Below, one piece after another: positions 16,676 to 24,925 of a stretch of 64,000 nt of DNA. Every line of letters starts with the position of its first letter. Positions within the stretch are counted from its first letter, which is position 1. The position numbers and the translations under genes were made by a program. The notes below the pieces were generated by a model. The model had not been told where the DNA came from. It worked only from the letters and a program-made list of their open reading frames with translations, and ran no database searches. The stretch comes from Photobacterium kagoshimensis (GTDB lineage: Bacteria; Pseudomonadota; Gammaproteobacteria; Enterobacterales; Vibrionaceae), in assembly GCF_050337045.1 (NCBI RefSeq), contig NZ_JAKJSO010000015.1:342621-406620 (forward strand). Direction: 5' to 3'.

Positions 16676-18796
16676 TTGAAAAAAACCATTACATCTCAAC
16701 ATACGCTGTTGACCATATTTGCAGCATTCCTTTTCAGCTTGTTCGCATTCAATGCACAAGCCAAAGATTACACAACGGGCTGGTTGACCAACCCGATGCA
16801 CCCGCCTGTACAAGTACGCTTCATGCTGACAGGGCAAACCGATGAAACAGCAAAAACTGTAGAAGGATTACTAGAAGTTGATCTTGATGGTGATTGGAAA
16901 ACCTATTGGCGATCGCCTGGTGAAGGTGGCGTAGCACCTAAAGTTGACTGGGAAATGTCTAACAACCTTAGCGATCTCGAATGGCACTGGCCAATGCCGA
17001 AACGCTATGAGTTTTTAGGCGTTGAAACATTAGGCTACAAGCATAAAGTCGTTTTCCCGATGACCCTGACTGTCGATGACTTTAACAAGCCCGTCTTTTT
17101 CTCTGGCAAGTTAACCATGTCGTCATGTACCAGCATTTGTGTGCTGACAGACTACGAAGTAGTGATGGATTTCATTCCAAACCAACTCACGCCATCAACA
17201 GATGCGATGCACTTATACAACCAAGGTATGAGTAAAGTACCTGCCAACAGTGCCAACGTAAAAATTGATCAAACAAGCTGGAATAGCGATAAGCAAGAGC
17301 TATCCGTTTTGATCAGCAATAGCCACGCTTGGGCTAAACCCGATGTATTTGTCGACAGTTACGATAAAACATTAGAGAACGTCTCATTCAGCACACCAAG
17401 CATATCGAAAGATAACCAACAGTTAATTGCGACATTTAAAGTTAGCAGTTGGTTCGGCAAGCCTGAGCTAACAAATAAAACCGTAAACGTGACAGTAACC
17501 GATGCCGACATGGCCGTTGAAGAGTCATCTATTGCCACTAACCTACCCATTACCGTACAAGTCAGTTCAAGTATTTGGCAAACCATTGCTTTTGCGCTGA
17601 TTGGTGGTCTAATTCTGAATATCATGCCTTGTGTCCTACCTGTCCTCGGTATGAAACTAAGCAGTATTATCGCGACCAAAGGCATGGAACGTCGTCAAAT
17701 TCGTACTCAATTCATTGCATCTGCGGCGGGTATTCTCGTGTCATTCTGGCTATTGGCTGGGTTCTTAACCGCATTAAAAGTATCTGGGCAAGCATTAGGC
17801 TGGGGCATTCAATTCCAAAGCCCATACTTTATTGGCGCCATGATCATCATTACTGGTGCATTCGCCGCTAATATGCTGGGTCTGTTTGAAATTCGCCTTT
17901 CAAGCAGCACTAATACTTGGCTAGCCACCCGTGGTGATAACTCACACCTTGGTCATTTTGTACAAGGCATGTTTGCAACCTTACTTGCAACGCCTTGTAG
18001 TGCGCCATTCTTAGGCACTGCTGTCGCGTATGCGCTTGGCGCAGACATTGTTACTCTGTTTGCCATTTTCACCGCGCTGGCTATTGGCATGGCAGCACCA
18101 TGGTTGTTAATCGCGCTATTCCCTCAGCTTGCTTCTAAGTTGCCTAAGCCGGGCAATTGGATGAACGGTGTTAAAACACTGTTTGGCTTAATGATGCTAG
18201 CCACCAGTCTATGGCTACTCAGTTTAATGACCAGCTTTGTGAGCACAGGGACTGTGGTTGGTTTCGCTGTGACTTCTCTTATTCTTTTATTATGGCGTTT
18301 GGGCCAAGTAAAAGGCCGTAAGAGTGTCGTGATTACCCTTGCCGTTATTCTACTTGGCGGTGCAAGCAGCTTACTTGTTGGTAGCCTAACAGCAGATCAG
18401 TGGTCAACCCCGCTTCCTGCGGATCATGCTTGGCAACCGCTAAAAAGCGAAGCCATTAGCCAAGCTGTCGCGCAAGGAAAGACTGTCTTTGTTGATGTAA
18501 CCGCAGATTGGTGTATTACCTGTAAAGCCAACAAAATTGGCGTCATGTTACAAAACCCGGTGTACGACAAGCTGGACCAAGACAATATTATATTAATGCG
18601 CGGAGATTGGACCAAACCCTCAGACTATGTCACAGGTTTCTTGCAGTCCTACGGTCGTTTCGGTGTCCCTTTTAATATTGTCTACGGCCCTAACGCACCA
18701 GAAGGTATCGCGCTACCTGTCATTTTAACCAAAGATGATGTTATGGGCGCAATCGCTGAAGCTGAAGGCAAGAGCACTTCGAGTCATAAGGGCTGA
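16676..18796 (+). CDS. scsB: ScsB-type DsbD-family thiol-disulfide transmembrane reductase
   Basis: 706 residues from the TTG at 16676. This start has GGAG eight bases upstream and begins a clean signal peptide (MKKTITSQHTLL to AFNAQA); a GTG at 16655 would add seven residues. The order is: periplasmic alpha domain with SSCTSICVLTDY, eight transmembrane helices with the two conserved Cys in IMPCVLPVLG (Cys319) and ATPCSAPFLG (Cys441), and a C-terminal thioredoxin domain with ADWCITCKANK (Cys613, Cys616). DsbD/ScsB proteins carry electrons from cytoplasmic thioredoxin through the membrane to periplasmic partners. In the Scs system this supports copper and redox stress tolerance. The next gene, scsD, begins four bases later. 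Confidence 0.88.
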   Translation: MKKTITSQHTLLTIFAAFLFSLFAFNAQAKDYTTGWLTNPMHPPVQVRFMLTGQTDETAKTVEGLLEVDLDGDWKTYWRSPGEGGVAPKVDWEMSNNLSDLEWHWPMPKRYEFLGVETLGYKHKVVFPMTLTVDDFNKPVFFSGKLTMSSCTSICVLTDYEVVMDFIPNQLTPSTDAMHLYNQGMSKVPANSANVKIDQTSWNSDKQELSVLISNSHAWAKPDVFVDSYDKTLENVSFSTPSISKDNQQLIATFKVSSWFGKPELTNKTVNVTVTDADMAVEESSIATNLPITVQVSSSIWQTIAFALIGGLILNIMPCVLPVLGMKLSSIIATKGMERRQIRTQFIASAAGILVSFWLLAGFLTALKVSGQALGWGIQFQSPYFIGAMIIITGAFAANMLGLFEIRLSSSTNTWLATRGDNSHLGHFVQGMFATLLATPCSAPFLGTAVAYALGADIVTLFAIFTALAIGMAAPWLLIALFPQLASKLPKPGNWMNGVKTLFGLMMLATSLWLLSLMTSFVSTGTVVGFAVTSLILLLWRLGQVKGRKSVVITLAVILLGGASSLLVGSLTADQWSTPLPADHAWQPLKSEAISQAVAQGKTVFVDVTADWCITCKANKIGVMLQNPVYDKLDQDNIILMRGDWTKPSDYVTGFLQSYGRFGVPFNIVYGPNAPEGIALPVILTKDDVMGAIAEAEGKSTSSHKG

Positions 18797-18800
18797 TCGC

Positions 18801-19355
18801 ATGCCAGACAACACGAAGGCTAAAAAAACACAGGTGAAAGCATCACAATCAACTAAAGGCTCTAGGGTAAAGAAATTGGCCAAAGAAGGCTTAACCCTGC
18901 TGCTTATTATGCTAATTGTAAGCACGGCGATGGATTGGTGGCGTAATCAATCTATTCCCCAAAACACGCTAACACCTACGGTATATACCGCCATCAATGG
19001 TGAGCAATACGATCCTGTATCGCTCAGCTATGAGAAGCCAGTGTTACTGTATTTTTGGGCGACATGGTGTAGCGTCTGTAAATTTGTGAGCCCAACTATT
19101 GATTGGATGAATGATGATTACGCTGTCATCTCCGTTGCAATGACATCAGGTGAGAATGATAGGCTGAATGCGTATATGAATTACCACGAGTACCAGTTTC
19201 CTGTAGTGAACGACCCATCAGGGCAACTTGGGCATCAATGGGGTGTTTCAGCCACGCCAACCATTATGATTTTGCGTGATGGTAAAATTGCTTCAGTCAC
19301 AACAGGTGTTTCTAGCCCGCCCGGTATTTGGGCGCGCATGATGCTCGCTAAGTAA
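18801..19355 (+). CDS. scsD: ScsD-like membrane-anchored thioredoxin (TlpA family)
   Basis: 184 residues from the ATG at 18801, preceded by AAGGG. A Lys-rich cytoplasmic N-terminus and one membrane helix (LTLLLIMLIVSTAMDWW) anchor a periplasmic thioredoxin domain with active site ATWCSVCKFVSP (Cys90, Cys93) and the cis-Pro region VSATPTIMIL. The longer upstream frame inside scsB was rejected because it has no signal logic. The gene is translationally close to scsB, which likely reduces it. No ScsC gene lies between them. Confidence 0.82.
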   Translation: MPDNTKAKKTQVKASQSTKGSRVKKLAKEGLTLLLIMLIVSTAMDWWRNQSIPQNTLTPTVYTAINGEQYDPVSLSYEKPVLLYFWATWCSVCKFVSPTIDWMNDDYAVISVAMTSGENDRLNAYMNYHEYQFPVVNDPSGQLGHQWGVSATPTIMILRDGKIASVTTGVSSPPGIWARMMLAK

Positions 19356-19391
19356 TGTTATGAGTCTTAACCAATAAAGCTAACAACAAAC

Positions 19392-19430
19392 AAAAACACC
19401 CTCAAATGTGACAGCATCGAGGGTGTTTTT
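19392..19430. terminator. Bidirectional terminator between scsD and the cytochrome c gene
   Basis: Perfect 12-bp stem AAAAACACCCTC / GAGGGTGTTTTT with T-rich ends on both strands, placed between convergent genes. Confidence 0.9.
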
Positions 19431-19446
19431 TATTAAAATTGTGTGC

Positions 19447-19896
19447 TTAGCGGAATTTATAATCGCTATGACAGGATTTACAGTTTTTAGCGGCAACACC
19501 AAAGGCTTTCTTCGTTGCTCGCTCATCACCTAGGGAGGCCACTTGCGCGAGTTGATTCAGATCCGTTTGAAACTTGTTTAGCTTTACCGTAAAACCGTCC
19601 CAATCATTCCAAATTTCGGGCTTAGCTTTTGTGTCCCCCTTATCAGAACCATCAACACTGAATGCCTCAGCTGGCATCAACGCCAATGTTGAAATGTATT
19701 GCGCACGCTGACTAAATACATCTTGGTTCCAGTCTTTACGACCTTTCACCATATCTGCCATATCACCAAAGTTTGCTGCAATCATAGAGAATGCTGCTTG
19801 ACGATAATGAATGGCATCTTCAGGTTTTTCAAAAGGGGATGCTGACACTGTGGTTGCTAGCAGCGTAAGGCTAGCCATCATCATTTTTACTTTCAT
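19447..19896 (-). CDS. Cytochrome c' / c556-type monohaem cytochrome
   Basis: 149 residues from the ATG at 19896, with GGAAGAA just upstream; the longer frame to 20004 has no signal. The signal peptide is MKVKMMMASLTLLATTVSAS. The mature protein is a four-helix-bundle type with the haem motif CKSCH eleven residues from the C-terminus followed by SDYKFR, as in cytochromes c' and c556. These bind NO or CO, or transfer electrons in the periplasm. The Met in FSMIAANFGDMADMV may be the sixth haem ligand, as in c556. Confidence 0.85.
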   Translation of the reverse strand: MKVKMMMASLTLLATTVSASPFEKPEDAIHYRQAAFSMIAANFGDMADMVKGRKDWNQDVFSQRAQYISTLALMPAEAFSVDGSDKGDTKAKPEIWNDWDGFTVKLNKFQTDLNQLAQVASLGDERATKKAFGVAAKNCKSCHSDYKFR

Positions 19897-20242
19897 CGCT
19901 TCTTCCATGTTTTTATTGTCATGCTTTGAGCTGCAATAGCTTTCGTTATTATCGTTAAACAAACCATATTCAACTCGATGAGGCGATCTTATCAAGCCTC
20001 TCAACTTAGTAAACCACTTTCACATAAAACTTACATTGCTTTACAACTAAACACCTAAAGGGTCACATTACCGTTTGCCCTATGCGTGCTGAAACGAAAT
20101 TACGCCATTCATCTTACTCAAAATCCAAGATCGTATACTGAACATCCGTTCGTTTAACTATCAAGCAGCAAACTTCACTAAAAGCTATAAACTTCGCTAA
20201 AAGCAATAAAACCATTACAATGCCACCCGTTATTACCCTTTG
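19897..20242. other. Intergenic region with a 20-bp tandem duplication
   Basis: A region of 346 bp between divergent genes. At about 20170-20210 there are two imperfect tandem copies of AAACTTCACTAAAAGCTATA. Nothing else is definable; it should hold both divergent promoters. Confidence 0.5.
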
Positions 20243-20944
20243 ATGCAGGCACTTCCCTTGAAACTCAGTAAGCGATTAAGAAAAATTGAACAAATGGTGA
20301 CATCCGATTACAGCCACATCTGGGATTGTTGCTGCGATCATGGGTTTCTTGGCGCAGCCTTGTTATCACGACAAGCAGCCAACAACATCCACTTTGTTGA
20401 TATCGTGCCTGATCTTATGTCTGAGTTAGCAAGCAAACTACAACGCTTTTACTCAGACTCGGCATCGAATTGGTATACCCACTGTCTTGATGTTGCAGAA
20501 CTGCCTTTGCAGCAGCATGAAGGAAAACAACTTATCATCATCGCGGGTGTCGGTGGTGATCTGATGATCCAATTTATTGAAGCGCTTCACCGTAAACACG
20601 CGCTAGCAAGCAACAACTCAAATATCGATTTTTTACTGTGCCCTGTACATCATCAATTTGCATTACGCCAAAAGCTGATCGAGCTAAATTTCAGCCTGAA
20701 AGATGAAGCTCTCGTTGAAGATAACCAACGCTTTTATGAGACCATTCTGGTTTCATCCAAGCCTGACGAAAGCGCCCCTATTTCATTTGTTGGCGATAAA
20801 ATCTGGCAGTCAGATTCTGACAAACAAGCAAATATAAACCAAAAATACCTGATAAAAACACTCAATCACTATCAGCGAATTCAGCAAGGCAACACAACTG
20901 ATGTCAGCCACATTATTGATGCTTATCGTGCCATAACGCTGTAA
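20243..20944 (+). CDS. trmK: tRNA (adenine-N1)-methyltransferase, TrmK family
   Basis: 233 residues from the ATG at 20243; a TTG at 20240 is also in frame. KLSKRLRKIEQMV then SHIWDCCCDHGFLGAALL is the TrmK/YqfN opening, with the SAM-binding D-x-G/C-x-DHG motif. LIIIAGVGGDLMIQFIE is the family motif IVAGMGG in variant form, and LLCPVHHQFALRQ corresponds to the usual LQP-x-x-x-x-x-LR. TrmK methylates A22 of tRNA in Bacillus. Here three consecutive Cys replace the usual DIGSDHG, but the fold motifs are intact. Confidence 0.8.
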   Translation: MQALPLKLSKRLRKIEQMVTSDYSHIWDCCCDHGFLGAALLSRQAANNIHFVDIVPDLMSELASKLQRFYSDSASNWYTHCLDVAELPLQQHEGKQLIIIAGVGGDLMIQFIEALHRKHALASNNSNIDFLLCPVHHQFALRQKLIELNFSLKDEALVEDNQRFYETILVSSKPDESAPISFVGDKIWQSDSDKQANINQKYLIKTLNHYQRIQQGNTTDVSHIIDAYRAITL

Positions 20945-21050
20945 TTCCACGCATTTGTAGCAAATGACAAGTAACAATAACGGCGATATCGATCACTTCA
21001 TTTATTAATTGCGATAAACTGATAGAACTATAAAAACATAGAGTAAAGTC

Positions 21051-21872
21051 ATGCACGGAACCTTAAGTAAAATGAAGTCGAGCTTGTGCCCTGAAAGCAG
21101 CACAGTCGACTACCAACTACCAGTGGGCGAATCCCTACTCGCTTTAAATCCACTGATTGGAAAACCATTAAAAATGACTTTCACAGGCAACATCTTTTGC
21201 GATGCTTGTGGAAAGAAAACGAAAAAGAGTTACTCACAAGGCCACTGCTTTCCTTGTATGAAGAAACTTGCGCGTTGTGACATGTGTATCATGAAGCCAG
21301 AAACCTGCCACTACGATGCAGGGACGTGCCGTGAACCAGAATGGGGCGATAACTTCTGCATGGTGCCGCACTATGTCTACTTGTCGAATACCTCAGGCTT
21401 AAAAGTTGGGATTACGCGTCATACTCAGCTTCCTACTCGCTGGATAGATCAGGGAGCCACTCAGGCACTTCCTATCTTCAAAGTTAAAACACGTAAACTG
21501 TCTGGTTTAGTCGAAATTGCATTAGCCGAGCTTGTTGCGGATAAAACCAACTGGCGCGCCATGCTTAAAGGCGATAACAAAGACATAGATTTAATCGCAG
21601 AAGCAAAGCGCTTGATCCCAGAGATTGAAGCAAAACTGGAAGAACTGACTGGCACATTTGGCAGTGATGCTATCGAACGTCTTGATGAAGACTTGGTTAA
21701 CATCAGTTACCCTGTCACTCAACATCCAACCAAGATTAGCTCACATAACTTCGATAAAGAGCCTGTTGTAGAAGGGACTTTGCTGGGCATTAAAGGCCAA
21801 TACTTGATGTTTGATACCGGTGTGATCAACATCCGTAAATTCACCAGCTATGAAATTACTGTTGACGCTTAA
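21051..21872 (+). CDS. DUF2797 protein with zinc cysteines and GIY-YIG-like core
   Basis: 273 residues. The N-terminal half is cysteine-rich (FCDACGKKTKKSYSQGHCFPC, then CDMCIMKPETCHYDAGTC) and should bind one or two zinc ions. The next segment, HYVYLSNTSGLKVGITRHTQLPTRW, has the spacing of a GIY-YIG nuclease fold (YVYL...KVGITR). DUF2797 proteins are widespread in gammaproteobacteria but have no settled function; a nucleic-acid role is plausible. Start ATG at 21051. A strong terminator follows. Confidence 0.75.
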   Translation: MHGTLSKMKSSLCPESSTVDYQLPVGESLLALNPLIGKPLKMTFTGNIFCDACGKKTKKSYSQGHCFPCMKKLARCDMCIMKPETCHYDAGTCREPEWGDNFCMVPHYVYLSNTSGLKVGITRHTQLPTRWIDQGATQALPIFKVKTRKLSGLVEIALAELVADKTNWRAMLKGDNKDIDLIAEAKRLIPEIEAKLEELTGTFGSDAIERLDEDLVNISYPVTQHPTKISSHNFDKEPVVEGTLLGIKGQYLMFDTGVINIRKFTSYEITVDA

Positions 21873-21888
21873 ACACTTAATTCTATAA

Positions 21889-21926
21889 AAAAAGCCCGTA
21901 TACGCTTACACGTATACGGGCTTTTT
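21889..21926. terminator. Bidirectional terminator between DUF2797 gene and efpL
   Basis: Perfect 16-bp stem AAAAAGCCCGTATACG / CGTATACGGGCTTTTT with a 6-base loop and T-runs in both orientations, between convergent genes. Confidence 0.95.
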
Positions 21927-21945
21927 AACAAGCAAAGCTTATCAA

Positions 21946-22512
21946 TTAAGCACGGCTCATGAACTTGTGTTCAGTCGTGTTAATTTTGATTTTCTCGCCA
22001 GATGCAATGTACTCAGGTACTTGTACTGTTAAGCCTGTTGTTAATACAGCTGGTTTAGTACGTGCACTTGCAGATGCACCTTTAATTGATGGATCTGTTT
22101 CAACAATCACAAGATCTACCGTTGCAGGTAGTTCGATTGCAACAGGGGTACCATCAACAGTAAGAACTTGAATGCCTTGAGTCTCTTCAGTAATGAAAAG
22201 AAGCTCTTCAGCAATAGATTCTTTGGTGAAGTTGTATGGCGTGTAATCTTCGTTATCCATGAAGACATACTCGTCACCATCGATGTAAGAGAATGATGCT
22301 TGATGACGACGGAAGTCCGCAAGGTTAATCATTTCATCTGCTTTGAAGCTTTCATCGCTTTTTGCGCCCGTAGCTACATCATATAGACGCATACGGTAAA
22401 GGCTTGCACCAGCACGACCACTCGGAGTTAGTTTTTTAATTTCTTTCACTAACAATACTTTGCCATTGAGTTCAATGGCTGCAAATTTTTTGATTTCACT
22501 TGCCTTTGGCAT
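21946..22512 (-). CDS. yeiP: Elongation factor P-like protein EfpL (YeiP)
   Basis: 188 residues. It aligns by eye with E. coli YeiP along its length (FSYIDGDEYVFMDNEDYTPY, ELPATVDLVIVETDPSIKGA, LTVQVPEYIASGEKI). The tip loop TPSGRAG keeps an Arg at position 33, the residue EfpL uses instead of a modified lysine. EfpL binds the ribosome between the E and P sites and relieves stalling at proline and other difficult motifs. Start ATG at 22512. Monocistronic, sharing a terminator with the convergent DUF2797 gene. Confidence 0.9.
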   Translation of the reverse strand: MPKASEIKKFAAIELNGKVLLVKEIKKLTPSGRAGASLYRMRLYDVATGAKSDESFKADEMINLADFRRHQASFSYIDGDEYVFMDNEDYTPYNFTKESIAEELLFITEETQGIQVLTVDGTPVAIELPATVDLVIVETDPSIKGASASARTKPAVLTTGLTVQVPEYIASGEKIKINTTEHKFMSRA

Positions 22513-22905
22513 AGTCTGACATCCAGTAATAGATTGTGGGTAGAAATTACCACGAACTCAATTTTAGGCAAATAAAGAAATTATGAATAGCTGATTTATT
22601 CACCATTTTTGCGTGACATTTTTTGCTTTTTTCACCCTATATAGTATTCAACCACCAAATGACGTTCGCAAGCATGTCTAGAAGAGATATCAATCGTTGG
22701 TTTGATCCTTAAGCGTTAGTTCGTGGTAAGTCACTCAAGCCTAATGGTCAAATCTCGATTCTGTCTGCTATGACCAGTTCAAAACCGATTAAATTTACAA
22801 ATACAGTCATGTAGAGTGTCTTGCTTCTAGGCGTACTGCTTGAAATGTTTCTTAAAGTACCTGGCAGCATTCGCAAAATACAACTTAATTGAGACAGCCT
22901 GAACA
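22513..22905. other. Intergenic region between efpL and the PUFA-locus thioesterase, 393 bp
   Basis: Contains the divergent promoters. No ORF with a ribosome site longer than 13 codons. Nothing further recognised. Confidence 0.45.
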
Positions 22906-23310
22906 ATGACGACCATTCATCATCATCCTGTACAAATCTACTACGAAGATACCGATCACTCAGGTGTTGTTTATCACCCAAACTTTCTAAAATATTTTGA
23001 ACGCGCTCGTGAGCACGTAATCGACAGCGATAAGCTCGCAACCTTATGGAATGACCATGGACTTGGCTTTGCGGTTTATAAAGCGAACATGGTTTTTCAA
23101 GATGGTGTCGAATTTGCTGAAGTCTGCGACATTCGCACCAGTGTCACCCTCGACGGTAAATACAAAACCCTATGGCGACAAGAAGTTTGGCGCCCAAATG
23201 GTACACGCGCCGCTGTGATCGGCGATATTGAAATGGTTTGCTTAGATAAACAAAAGCGTTTACAGCCTATCCCACAAGATTTACTGGATAGCATGACATC
23301 CATGGTTTAA
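22906..23310 (+). CDS. Hot-dog acyl-CoA thioesterase (YbgC/FadM-like) next to the PUFA cluster
   Basis: 134 residues. IYYEDTDHSGVVYHPNFLKY followed by FERARE is the 4-hydroxybenzoyl-CoA/YbgC thioesterase signature, with the catalytic Asp at position 17. The core beta strands follow (VEFAEVCDIRTSVTLDGKYK, AVIGDIEMVCLDK). It lies next to pfaE and pfaABCD; I recall that the homologous gene in P. profundum was studied as Orf6, a thioesterase acting on long acyl-CoAs. A role in releasing or clearing acyl chains of the synthase is plausible. Start ATG at 22906. Confidence 0.85.
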   Translation: MTTIHHHPVQIYYEDTDHSGVVYHPNFLKYFERAREHVIDSDKLATLWNDHGLGFAVYKANMVFQDGVEFAEVCDIRTSVTLDGKYKTLWRQEVWRPNGTRAAVIGDIEMVCLDKQKRLQPIPQDLLDSMTSMV

Positions 23311-23334
23311 TAAACATGAGCAATGCAATCACAG

Positions 23335-24222
23335 TTACTTAGTTAGTACATCCTCAAGAGAAACTTGGCGGGCGTAAATAGATGAAGACTCTAGATTATG
23401 CCCTTTTACCACTAAGCCAAATCGACAAGCCGCTGATAAGCGCCCCAAGTAGGTAGACCAGACGCCTGCTTCTGTTTGCTTCGTACTATTCAAGCTCTTA
23501 TCGTTTCCAACCCTCAACGGCAATGCATCCAAGGCAATGCCAGTGACAAGTTCAAGCCATTGCTCACTCTCGTCTTTTTCATTCAACAATGAAAGCTGTT
23601 GTTTCTGACTAGAAGAAAAGTCAAAACCAAATGATTTTAACGATAGAGCAAGTCCAAGTCCTGTTGCCTTAATATACGACTCTTTAAGTACCCACAAATC
23701 AAAAAAACGTCGGCGCTGATCGCTCAGCTCCAACTGCATTAATGATGTAATCTCTTGTGGTTGAAAGTAATTCTCCATGATAGTGCTAAAAGACAAGCCT
23801 TCCCTTTCACACTCTATATCCACACCCAGCGCTATCTTTGGATCTGCCGTTTGGGTAACTGCCAGTAATACTTGATCGCCAGTATGACTTAAATTAAAGA
23901 CCAAGCCTGTTTGCTGGCGCTGGGGGTTACACACACTCGGCTTGCCTTGATCACCATATTCAAAACACCATTCGTGAGGCTGTATACGCGCATAGCGTGA
24001 CAGCGTCACACGAAGAAATGCACGTATATAAATCGCGTACATTCGCACCAAAGGCTGTCGGTAGCGCATCGCCTTGGCTAACTCAGCTTCGTTAAGTAAA
24101 GGGCGAGCTTGATTGATCAAATAAGAATGATCAATTACCACAGTAGAGGAACGCTCTTCTACATTTTTATGCGTTTTTGGCAATGTGAGGAACCATAAGT
24201 CCACGGTGTTTTTTCGCGTCAA
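23335..24222 (-). CDS. pfaE: 4'-phosphopantetheinyl transferase PfaE
   Basis: 295 residues of the Sfp/EntD type. The Mg- and CoA-binding motifs are present: FNLSHTGDQVLLAV, ALGVDIECEREG and FFDLWVLKESYIKATGLGL (WxxKES). It transfers phosphopantetheine from CoA to the serines of the five ACPs in PfaA, which is needed for EPA synthesis in known systems. It is transcribed away from pfaA, with 703 bp between the two starts, so it may be expressed independently. Its stop lies 24 bp from that of the convergent thioesterase gene. Confidence 0.93.
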   Translation of the reverse strand: MTRKNTVDLWFLTLPKTHKNVEERSSTVVIDHSYLINQARPLLNEAELAKAMRYRQPLVRMYAIYIRAFLRVTLSRYARIQPHEWCFEYGDQGKPSVCNPQRQQTGLVFNLSHTGDQVLLAVTQTADPKIALGVDIECEREGLSFSTIMENYFQPQEITSLMQLELSDQRRRFFDLWVLKESYIKATGLGLALSLKSFGFDFSSSQKQQLSLLNEKDESEQWLELVTGIALDALPLRVGNDKSLNSTKQTEAGVWSTYLGRLSAACRFGLVVKGHNLESSSIYARQVSLEDVLTK

Positions 24223-24925
24223 GTCTAATCAATCCAAGCAAGATTTATAGCGTGTATTATACGTCGCTATATCATCAAAACAACTGAGCAACGAGCCGAA
24301 AACCACGCATTTAACAGGTCAGATGACTGACCAATAAAATAAAAAACCACTTTGCACCAACCCCTACCAAACAAAGCGCAATAAAACTTTTTTACACAAA
24401 ATGCGACACAGATCACCATAACATGAAAAACTGAGCATTTACACTAAAAAACACCAACACTAACTTTAATATCAACAAGTTAAAGTAAATATCATTACAA
24501 AATACACGAATTAACAATTTTGAACTGGTCTGAAGAGATCCAACCTCTTACTCAGGCGATTGTAACCATTATCCGCCTCGGGTAGGCTGCTCAACCATTG
24601 ACTGATTCAGCGATAAACATGCCAGTGAAACCTAGCTTCCACAAAGTGCATAACGCTGCTGCTCTACAGGATAGTAATGGATACGAGCACTATGGATTAC
24701 CTGACAATATTACCTTGTCGAACGGCTAGAAGACGTGTGATTTAACATGCCGTTTTCTCGTCACCCTTCATCTTGGCGCTATCCTGCCTCTACTTATTTT
24801 TTAATAAGCGCATCTTTGCGCTTACCTCTATTGCTTCACCTTATATTTTTTCATCAGTTGCCTAGCCGCAACACTTACACCGAATGTATAGCACCCGTAA
24901 CTCAAGTGCTGAGCGGAGACTCATA
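24223..24925. promoter_or_regulatory. Divergent pfaE-pfaA intergenic region
   Basis: 703 bp upstream of pfaA. The left 300 bp are very AT-rich (lower on G+C than flanking genes). The right half holds a 36-codon ORF (24619-24729) and a hairpin at about 24815 (AAGCGCA / TGCGCTT) in what would be a long pfaA leader. No pfaR regulator gene is present here, unlike Shewanella. pfaA has GGAG (24914-24917) before the ATG at 24926. Confidence 0.55.
24619..24729 (+). CDS. Possible small upstream ORF in the pfaA leader, 36 aa
   Basis: ATG at 24619 to TAG at 24729. The product starts MPVKPSFHKVHNAAALQDSN and ends ITLSNG. Composition is protein-like and it would lie in the pfaA 5' leader, but there is no clear Shine-Dalgarno sequence. 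It may be a chance frame. Conservation upstream of pfaA in other Photobacterium genomes would decide. Confidence 0.25.
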   Translation: MPVKPSFHKVHNAAALQDSNGYEHYGLPDNITLSNG

